A stretch of 64,000 nucleotides of DNA from Thereva unica. Lineage: Eukaryota; Arthropoda; Insecta; Diptera; Therevidae. How positions within the stretch are numbered: the stretch's first letter is position 1; each line of letters starts with the position of its first letter. The stretch lies in NCBI GenBank assembly GCA_949987705.1, contig OX465285.1, positions 91,955,975-92,019,974 of the forward strand, read 5' to 3'. Below, piece by piece: positions 56,200 to 64,000 of this stretch. Under the pieces are notes generated by a model. That model had not been told where the DNA came from. It saw only the letters and a program-made list of their open reading frames with translations, and did not search any database. A program made the position numbers and the translations under genes.

Positions 56200-59100
56200 C
56201 TATTAAATAACAAATAAATATAATTAATATTCCACGACTATAATTTACAAGATAAAAACATTTACCTCTGCATTGATTTTCGATATCACCCATTCCAGAC
56301 CTTGACGACCCTTTCCAGCATTTAAACTAATTCTTGACGCAAGAAGATCTTCCATATAATGACTTAAAGGTACACCAGACACATTCACAGTTGCTTCCTG
56401 TTTTAGTAATGTTTTCGTTGGATCTGTTGGATGTGGTGAATAATATAAGACTTCATCTACAGATATATGACGACAGAATGTTAAATTATTTGTTTGTAGG
56501 ACCATTTGACGTTCTCTTGGATTAACAGTTGACTTTTCACTAGCATAACAAACTTTTGCTGAACCAATTAACTGGAAATAGAAATAAGATTGAAATTAGT
56601 TAAGTTTGTTCGGGAGATTCAATAAAGTAAGGACAGAAAGGTTTGATTCCATTAAATAGATTAGGTAATTAGGGGCAAATATTGTAGGTTATTACAGGAA
56701 AATTTTTCGGGAGTTTCTACCTTCCAATTTGATTTTTAGCAATTATGTTGAAACCAGTTCAAAATTTACAGAATTATTCTATCCAAGCTTGGATCCAGGG
56801 CACATTATGTAATAACTTGGAAATTCTCTTATGAAATCTCGGCGCCAATCTTCTATTTTCTCCATAACTATCACCAATGCTGCATATTCCAAAGAATAAC
56901 CTAAACAACCATGGCACTACCGCCGAATTTGAACCTCGTGTCCTCCGAAGTATTTCTCCAAGTTTGAGGATTTCTTGCAGCCTGTCTACAGTTCCGAATG
57001 ATGGGCATTACCTATGCGTGAATCATCAGAGTCCTATCCACCTAACCCTGAGCCCTGATCCATGTAACAAGTCAAGTAAAGATAGCCGGAACACTACCCA
57101 GATGACCCGTCTCATTTGCAACCTGGCGCAGAAGAAAGTGATCCGAGATTCGGCAGGAGCACCAAGGAGCACAATCCTCGAGAAGAAAGGTAATGTGTCG
57201 GTCGAGCATGGGTTTGAAAAAAATCTGGATGTACATCCAATTTGACCGTGCATGGAGGCCTTAAGACGATATCGGTACTCTCTTAGGGTACGATTCCGAA
57301 CAAGGCAGCCGACTGCAGACCGCAGACTTCCGACTGCAAACCGCAGGCGACATTACTGGTTTGCATGATTTTATAAGGATGACATTCGGAACACAGCGCC
57401 ACTGTCACTAGCAGTCGCGCCACTTCTCGAACGCAGACGCAACACTGGTCGAGAATCAGTTCTGTCGTCAACGACAGAGATTTTATACATGTTTTGAAAT
57501 TGAGCAAGCTTGTTGTCGCCACCTTCAACATTGATCCGACTCCACTGCCAGTCTGTAGATTGCTGCCTTGTTCGGAATCGTACGTTTATGCATCCGACTA
57601 ACTTGGTTGATAAGCAAAAACCACTCTAACCTCCTACCGTGTTCGTGAAGAAAGTCGTTCATAGTAGTGTTACCCCCTTATGTGGGGGAAATTGAGATTC
57701 CAGAGACTGTACATCGACGATATTTACGAGCGCTATCGTGACCTTGATGTTCGAAAGAAAAAAAACTCGGTAGGATCCGGTGGGCAGGGTATCTATCACG
57801 TATGATCGAAAAGGAACCTGTTCGGAAAGTTTGCTGCAGTAAGGTCTAAGAGATGCGATAACGAAGAAGACCCAGTCTCCTCTGAAAGGATGGCGTAGAC
57901 CAGGACCTCCAGAGCTAAAGGATGCGAGAGTGAATGATGTCGTATTAGAATCGCGACTGGTGGAGAGAGCAGTTGCAAGGAACCAAGCCCGGATCAAGGT
58001 TGTAGAGCCGTTAAAAAAGAAAAAAGTATCAATAACAATTTAATACTTTAGTCAGCTTTTACATTGCTCACAAAATATACTGACGTTATTTCTTTTGCAT
58101 CGTGGATTTAGATACACGATAACGAGAATTGTGTCTAATATATACCAAGAAATCGAAAGCCTTAGTTAGGTTTCGTTTCCTGCAACAAACGAGTTTGCAT
58201 GAAAAGGTGATTTCCATTTCACACCCATATAATGTGCTTTCGAAGTTACAATGCCTGTTTTTATACTAGGTAAATTCTTTAAATCTAAACAAATAAATAC
58301 AATTAAAACCACAAAAGGCATAATATTAGCAGCTTAGTTTTTCTGCATTGAAGTCGCATTGCAAATCAATTTGCATCACAATTACAAACAATTATTTTAC
58401 CAATGCAAATAAAACTGCTGCAATTTAACAACATAATACATAGAATTGGTAAAACCAACTACGCAAAATCTCTAATGAATACTCAAGAGAATGGTACAGG
58501 AATGGAATGGTTGTAATTCCCGAAGCCGGCATTGGTATGAAACGAAAATTTGTTACTATTATTATCAAAACTATTTTAGTTGCAGTTGTCTAGCTGAAAT
58601 TAGAAATTAAATACCTGAACGCGACAGACGTTCTTATCGCAAAGCCTTGATGGCACCATCATACATGATCACACGATCAGATGATGATCAATTGGTAAAA
58701 AACAACAATGCTATATGCACCTTTGCTCTAGTGAAATCTTTAACTCGCATGTGTCGTCTAGAAAATGTTCGCATTTTTATTCTTTTTATATGGATTTTTT
58801 TTTTATACTAATTTTAATAGGATTTGATTGTTGGTGCTAAAGAATTTAACTAGATTTATATAGCTTGGCAAACAATACAAAATTTAATTTTATCAAGCAT
58901 CTGTTTCCAAGAAATAATAAAAAAAACATTGTATATACATAATTGCAAGGAATTAACGATTATATAATATCATGAAATTGTATAAGGAAATATATCTACA
59001 AATTATCTAATATGTATGTAAGAAAGGGGAAATAATTGTTACATAATTTCTATTTTGTTTAGATTATTATTTTTTAAAATGCCGACAAAGTTATAAAAAA

Positions 59101-62100
59101 AAATATAAATAAATAAAACCATCCCACCACTCTCTACTCTACTAATCATCGCGCAATTATTTCACAAATTCCATAAAATTCAAAAAATGTTCTATTATTA
59201 CGAATATACAAAATTCACCTTTGTAACTTCATTCATCTTGAAAATAGGCGAATTTATATTCGGTACATTGAACGAAGCTAAAAATAATCAAAACGAGAAA
59301 AACGTGTATATATCCAACGAAATTTTAATTTTTTGTTGGAAGAAAGCTGTTTGGGTCACAAGGAGTGGATTTTTTTCATCAATTGTTCATCATGTTATTT
59401 GTTTTTCTAAATAAAACTCCCCTCCTGAAAACATCAGAAAATCTTATTCCTTATAAATGGTGATACAATCCTCTAGAATTCTCTTCTTCCGGTTGTCTCT
59501 ACGGCTCGCTAGTTCTCTCTAGTTGATTATAAGAAATTTTCATATTATATTCTAGCATATCATCCATCCACCATCTACTTCTTGGTCATCTTATGCTACT
59601 TTTTCATGATGATCTACCATTGAAAATCCGGGCTAGCATTCTTTCTTGCGAAGCTCGCACAAAGTGTCCAAGCCATCTGCTCAATTTTATGTTCATAACT
59701 CTATTTATTTGGTCATACATTTCTCCAAGCTCTTCGTTAGTTCTAATACGCCTTTCGAGGCTTGGAGGAGACCTTATTAATCATGCTGCCATTATTTTGG
59801 GGTAGCTTTTTACTGACCCTTATTCCAAGGTGCTGGATAGATGATAGAGTAGTCTTGATCCCTAGGGTTAGGTTAGGTTGAAATGGCTTCCTCCACTAGG
59901 GAACCTACTTAGGCACAACATTGGGCCCATTGTGATGCCATTCTAGTATTGGGACAAAGTTCAGGCCATTTCAAGCAATTTTGAGCGTTTTGATAAAGCG
60001 ACAGAGGTTGGTGACACCAATATTTTGCAGCTCGCTCAATCCATCAAGGAAGGTCCCTCTTTTCCTAGCGAGGGCGGGACATGTACAGAGAAGATGGGAG
60101 ACAGTTTCTTTCTCTTCTTCAATACCACAACTTCTGCATAAGTCGTTGTGGGGAAGTCCTAAACTTTTGGCGAGCGGGCCAAAGGGACAGTGACCGGTCA
60201 GCGGAGTGCGACACACCGTTGCGGCGGTCCATCTTAACTCAGCTCGAGCTAAGCTGATTTTCTCCCTGAATCGAAGAGAAGATCGTATAGGGAAGCAAAA
60301 TTCTATCGACCTGTTGATGGAGAAGGTTTTAGACGGGCATATTATAGAGGGTCTTACAACTAACCCACTTCACTGCCTGCAATTTTCCTACGGGCCAGGC
60401 AGATCTACAGAGTCTGACATTCATGTGTCAGTGAGAGATATTGAGAAGTCTCTGAGGGACAAGGAAATCTCTCTCTGCGCCTTTGTAGTTAATGAATGTG
60501 CGTTTGACAACGTTACCTTCGACGCCATTAATGAATCCGCAGAAAAGAAAAAGGGATTCAACCCCTCACTGCGAGATGGATCACGTCGCTTCTCATCAGC
60601 AGATTTATAACTGCGGAGATGAATGGGGAATCGATTATGGTAATGGCTGCCAAGGGTTGTCTTCAAGGGGACGACCTGTCAATCCTCTTATGGCCAATCG
60701 TAATCGAAGAACCTCTTGCCGAACTGAATAGCTGAGACTTTCTAGCACAGACCTACGCAGACGATATGGTCATAAGAATTAGAGGCAGTATAGGATCTTT
60801 TTGGCGAGATGGAAACAGTTGTCCTCCAGCGGACTGTTTTGTGCGACAACTCTAAGCTCCGTCTAGGATCTCCCAGTGGTTGCGGGCTATGCTAATAGAG
60901 TTCTTCTCAAGGTTGTTCAAATTCTCGCCTTTTAATACTGTTCCACAGAAGATCTACATTAAACCGCCTACGGTTTATAGCATCGCGTTGGAGGTTTCTG
61001 ATTGCGGCGATTTTGATAGGAAAAGCTGCTACTATCAAATGGTGGTCACTTCGACTGTTCGCTTCCCTAAAGCTCCTGGCATTTTCTAGAATAGTTCTCC
61101 ATCTGCAGCTGATGGCCACGTGATCTATCTGGCTTCACGTTCTACCATCGGGCGGCAAATGTAAGCTTCCCCCACCATGAGTTAGTGAGAGCTACAGAAG
61201 TAAACCAAAAGCTGTTGCTGTTAGTGACTTGGCCTATGCCTTGATTTCCGATTGTGTGTTCAAGGCCGCTGGAGTCGATCTGTGCGTTTTAGTCATCCAT
61301 CAAAACAATGATGTCCCCTCTTGGAAAAGAGCGAAAAACCAGTCGCATACAGAACTCGTCCTTGATGTCATCGCCTGCGCCTTCATTTGGAGCGTAGCAT
61401 TGGACTAGCGTAGTGCTTGGCCTTGACAAACATCGTATAATTACAATTTCGCAATCGGTTTGTTTTAAATATTACAACGAAAACAATTTCTAACCAATTA
61501 AAGGATTGTTTGAAATATTGCAATCTATACTGCTATCATTTTTCAATTACAATCAACCCTAGTTATACAATCATATACTTTATAATGATGATTGTAAAGT
61601 CAATACTCATAAATAATATCTACAAAGACAAAACTTCAAATGCAAATGTTTTACAGATATTACAAACATCCAAAGACAATAATAGAGTAAACATATGAAG
61701 AAGTACTTTAAAATCTAATAAAATATTCAATGTGAAAGAACTTAGCTTGAAATTACAGCGTTTAACTTTCTTTCATTTCAGGAAAACTTTCAATGAAGTT
61801 ATTTGATATCGGGACTTAAGCCTTATTAAATATTCAGCTAACCTTTCCCAATAATTTACAAGCATGTCCAAGAATTTTCTAGACATACATTCTATAAAAA
61901 TTTTAAGTACATAATTAGATCATGAGAATGAACAACTGGTCAATGGCAATATATGTAAGAATTCATTCTGTAGAATAGATCGAAAATCAATGAACTAAAT
62001 GTGAACATAATAACGAATAAATCGCAGAAATTTTCTCTTTACGAATTCAAAATGTGCAAAAGAATTTCAAACTATATAAAAAAGAGAGATAATCTATTGT

Positions 62101-62791
62101 TATCCCAAGTAGAAAGAATCATAAAATTCGCACAGCTTACAAAAAGCCGGCGAAATTCTATTTTTGAAGCTCCAAAGAGCACGCATCGACACTGAGATAA
62201 TTGCAAATTTTTTTTTAAACTAAAAGTGTATTTATGTTACACAATTCCTCCTCTTTCCTCTCTATAAATAGCATCATTATAAGAACAGGGTGTATTGTAA
62301 TAATAACAAAAATTACATAACTCCGGAACTTTGGGCCACCATTTCCATGCCATAACACAGAACTCCCACTACTCCCACCTTTCAAGGGAAGCAAGATTGA
62401 ATTATGCATACCCCAACAGCATCTCTGTAATGACGTCAACAAGAAAATAAAATCGATCAAGAGAAGGCCAAAAGCTCAAGTTCAAGGCTACTTTCCCCAA
62501 AAACTTTTCACTGTTGGACGGACTTTCATTGAGCAGATAAAATGTGGGTGGAAGAATGCCAAATTGTGGAGATTTCTTAAAGTTTCTTTCTACAAGAAAA
62601 ACAAATAAGATATCATTAAACTTACCGCTTGCGCCCATTTAGGAAAAAACCACTTTGAACTGACTAGCCTATGTGTATGTAGAACACCATTAACCACCTT
62701 TCTTTCTACCACATCTGTTCCTATAACGGCCGGGTTCATGGGATTTGGGTATTTTCGCCATGCCGCTTGTGTCACTGTTTCCCATGGATGA
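56056..62791 (-). CDS. slmo: Slowmo / PRELI-domain protein 3B (spliced gene, first exon outside window)
   Basis: Mitochondrial intermembrane-space lipid carrier of the PRELI/MSF1 family. With TRIAP1-type partners, family members move phospholipid between the mitochondrial membranes; Drosophila slowmo is needed for normal larval movement and germline function. Exons in coding order are 62791-62626, 56571-56266 and 56199-56056, with GT-AG introns of 6,054 and 66 bp. The joined frame encodes about 204 residues here. About 11 N-terminal residues (MKIWTSEH-like in the family) are encoded beyond 64000 or were not found. The large intron is packed with transposon fragments. The gene ends head-on towards the calcium channel gene. 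Confidence 0.95.
56266..56571 (-). CDS. slmo: slmo central exon (core of PRELI domain)
   Basis: Encodes 102 residues from LIGSAKVCYASEKSTVNPRE, through MVLQTNNLTFCRHISVDEVL, TLLKQEATVNVSGVPLSHYM to GLEWVISKINAE. Acceptor TTTCCAG at 56578-56572, donor GTAAAT at 56265-56260, phase 0 to 0. Strong full-length match to known slowmo/PRELID3 proteins. Confidence 0.97.
56640..57250. other. Intronic DNA of slmo, no feature recognised
   Basis: The open frame at 56877-57245 has no recognisable motif. GC content is a little raised after 56860, perhaps from a decayed insertion. Confidence 0.4.
57286..57585. mobile_element. 300-bp TIR element (family D), TTA target duplication
   Basis: GTACGATTCCGAACAAGGCA (22 bp, 57288-57309) is perfectly inverted at the right end. 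Allowing two outer bases, TTA flanks both sides (57283-57285 and 57586-57588), the TWA-type 3-bp duplication of PIF/Harbinger elements. No coding capacity. Confidence 0.83.
57680..58020 (+). mobile_element. RTE-like LINE 3' end fragment
   Basis: The + strand contains GRIRWAGYLSRM at about 57770-57805, a PSLL.KDGVDQDLQS segment and a shared terminal GTAGAGCCGTTAAAAAAGAA. It aligns with 52130-52340 and ends with the same TAGAGCC.TT motif. Stops interrupt every frame. Confidence 0.65.
59440..59880 (-). mobile_element. LINE fragment, C-terminal RT region
   Basis: The - strand reads LSRWLGHFVRASQERMLARI with a following PRSRWWMDDM, matching the RWxGHVxRM...RGRPxxRWxDDV end of LINE ORFs. Stops lie within it. 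Confidence 0.55.
59965..60215 (-). mobile_element. R1-like LINE C-terminal zinc-knuckle fragment
   Basis: The frame reads GHCPFGPLAKSLGLPHNDLC, then RSCGIEEEKETVSHLLCTCP and ALARKRGTFLDGLSELQ. The CxxC...H...C arrangement (C..CG, H, C) with LCTCPAL is the hallmark C-terminus of insect R1/I-like elements. 81 codons are open. Confidence 0.85.
60206..60790 (+). mobile_element. R1-like LINE reverse-transcriptase fragment, opposite orientation
   Basis: The + strand gives YGPGRSTESDIHVSVRDIEK, LCAFVVNECAFDNVTFDAIN at 60350-60540, then a shifted TAAKGCLQG at about 60640 and AQTYADDMV at 60752-60772. These are RT blocks in correct order with catalytic YADD kept but several frame breaks. It abuts the antisense C-terminal fragment at about 60205, forming an inverted junction of two parts of one family. 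Confidence 0.75.
60790..61435 (-). mobile_element. RTE-like LINE: endonuclease joined to 3' end
   Basis: From right to left: TLVQCYAPNEGAGDDIKDEF at about 61410-61355, PRGDIIVLMDD and NAQIDSSG, then RWRTILENARSF and SDHHLIVAAFPIKIA at 61100-61010. These are endonuclease motifs in order. The final 110 bp (60900-60790) align with the LINE 3' end at 32520-32620. The reverse transcriptase is missing between them, so this is an internally deleted copy. Confidence 0.7.
61440..62620. other. Intronic AT-rich DNA of slmo
   Basis: No gene, RNA or delimitable repeat seen. Confidence 0.5.
62626..62791 (-). CDS. slmo: slmo second coding exon
   Basis: Acceptor TTTACAG ends at 62792. The first base completes an Asn codon (phase 2), then HPWETVTQAAWRKYPNPMNP, GTDVVERKVVNGVLHTHRLV and SSKWFFPKWAQA to donor GTAAGT at 62625. 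HPWETV and the VxxRxVxxGVLxTxRLxxxKW block are the diagnostic start of PRELI/MSF1 domains. The preceding exon was not found up to position 64000. Confidence 0.97.
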
Positions 62792-62799
62792 CTGTAAAT

Positions 62800-63536
62800 T
62801 AAACAAATATTATTAAATTAAAACAATGTCAAGTTTAATTGCATTTTAACGAAAATATTTAAAAAGAATTAATTTTAAGTGTGAATACTAAAAATAAGAA
62901 CTGCATATAACACTTCCTGATAAGATCAAGCTATACTAAAAAAAGAAAAGTCAACGTCCCAAATTTAGCCTATTAAATGAATCTCAAGGTAAATCTTATT
63001 TTTGCAAGTTTTCTTCACACATTTGAACTATTTCTGGCCTTTTCTATAGTTTAGAAGACAAAGACGGTCAAAGGACATTTTAAATAAGTAGACACGAACA
63101 TTTCTCTTGGTAACACTTGATAAAGAACCATTTTGAGGACTAGGCAGAGACGTCGTAAATAGCAATTCTCAACAATATAAAGACGTTCACATCGTATGTA
63201 TCCACACAATTTGCTAGTGGGAATATAGTAATTAGTATTTGTAAATTAATGGAACATGGTCAGGCAATGGAGCTATGACAGGATCTTTGTTATATGTTGA
63301 CGTATATTATCGACTGCGTAGAGCAACTTGGGGACTACCGTCATAATTGAGATATAACATGTATATTTTTCTGTTTACCAAGTCATTATCACCAAATTCG
63401 TTTATGTAATCAAATTTTGTTAATGTTTCTATGTGAGATTTGGATGTGGTTGATGGAAGTTCATAAATAAAAACTTTGCCAATGATTCTTTAAAAGATCA
63501 GAAATCAGGTTTCATACTGAAAGTTTGGTTCATTAT
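62800..63536. other. Slmo intron 1 segment
   Basis: No feature recognised. I looked on the - strand for the missing start exon (MKIWTSEH-type) and did not find it. Confidence 0.5.
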
Positions 63537-63647
63537 ACCCTCGACACAACTCGGGTTATGACGTCAGAATGACGTAGATTCCATTTTATTTCCATATCTT
63601 TTATATGGGGTCTACGTCATTTTGACACCATAATCCGGATTAAGGGT
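63537..63647. mobile_element. 111-bp foldback element
   Basis: Left ACCCTCGACACAACTCGGGT... and the reverse complement of the right ACCCTTAATCCGGATTATGG... form an imperfect inverted repeat of about 45 bp. The inner block TGACGT/ATGACGTAGA is best conserved. The loop is about 20 bp. No clear target duplication. Confidence 0.7.
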
Positions 63648-63739
63648 GCTAATGTGCCTCCGGTATTATACAGCACAAACATTGGTCCAATCAAGCTAGT
63701 ATTGTATGTGCTACGTCGAATCTAGACCCTATACTAAGC

Positions 63740-64000
63740 CATTGTCCTCAGAAATCAATTTTATCTTCTTCTTCTTCGATGGCTCCACAGCCCAATTCAA
63801 GCTTTGGCCTCTATCCGCCTCTTTCTCCACACGTCTCTCTATTCCGCAGCTTGTCTCCAGTTTCTTGATTTGAGCAGTTTTGCTGCATCGGCAACATTGC
63901 CTTCCCACCTTGACCGTGGTTTGCCCTGGTAGTAGATGCAGGGCTACGTATGATGGTTTTGTAGATTCTTATTTTAGTTTTCCGTGTATTCCGTATATCC
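63740..64000 (-). mobile_element. RTE-like LINE 3' end, running off the window
   Basis: The - strand, in two frames, reads GKPRSRWEGNVADAAKLLKS with RNWRQAAE, then RDVWRKR and a terminal IEAKA-IGL segment. These are typical RTE-like C-terminal motifs. The 3' terminal DNA matches 2735-2777. Confidence 0.65.

Noticed and set aside
56877..57245. 122-codon frame in the slmo intron
   Set aside because: No recognisable domain and no supporting context. Possibly part of a decayed repeat.
1..64000. CRISPR arrays, operons, tRNA or rRNA genes
   Set aside because: The repeats present are microsatellites, minisatellites and transposon ends. No spaced identical repeats or tRNA-like folds were seen, and the gene structure is eukaryotic.

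Overview
The window is nuclear DNA of an animal, most likely a brachyceran fly. Genes are split by GT-AG introns, intergenic and intronic DNA is AT-rich and full of decayed transposons, and two recognisable insect genes converge on each other. The species cannot be named from sequence alone. No rRNA, tRNA, CRISPR array or prokaryote-type operon was seen.

Gene 1 (+ strand, about 9.3 to 43.4 kb) is the voltage-gated calcium channel beta subunit (Drosophila Ca-beta; CaV-beta/CACNB family). Two alternative first coding exons (9314-9415 and 18484-18609) both end in phase 0. Either can splice to a shared exon at 27317, followed by an SH3 exon, a HOOK exon, two guanylate-kinase-like (GK) exons, a Pro-rich exon and an Arg/Asp-rich C-terminal exon ending at 43407. 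The two main readings give 588 and 596 residues. There is a candidate 48-bp in-frame cassette exon (36774-36821) and two candidate alternative terminal exons (39236 and 39833). Protein-like sequence continues past the annotated stop.

Gene 2 (- strand) is slowmo (slmo, PRELID3B-like), a mitochondrial intermembrane-space lipid-transfer protein. Exons lie at 62791-62626, 56571-56266 and 56199-56056; the first exon (about 11 codons) lies beyond the right edge. The genes are convergent. Sequence downstream of each stop is A-rich on its own sense strand (46.5-51.2 kb on +; 54.5-56.0 kb on -), consistent with long A-rich 3' regions.

Mobile elements fill the introns and flanks. There is a 5'-truncated jockey/CR1-like LINE with an uninterrupted 852-codon ORF and an (AAAT)n tail (20264-22992). 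Decayed LINE fragments of at least three further groups (R1-like, RTE-like, and a jockey-like group distinct from the intact LINE), two Ty3/gypsy pol remnants and a Tc1/mariner-type transposase remnant are present. Short terminal-inverted-repeat (TIR) or foldback elements are numerous, and many can be delimited to the base. One hAT-type MITE has a perfect 8-bp target duplication. Another element has TAA duplications, and four more with GGG- or GCC-type ends sit between CTG or CAG trinucleotides. That pattern fits non-autonomous PIF/Harbinger-like elements and is the most interesting non-genic signal in the window.
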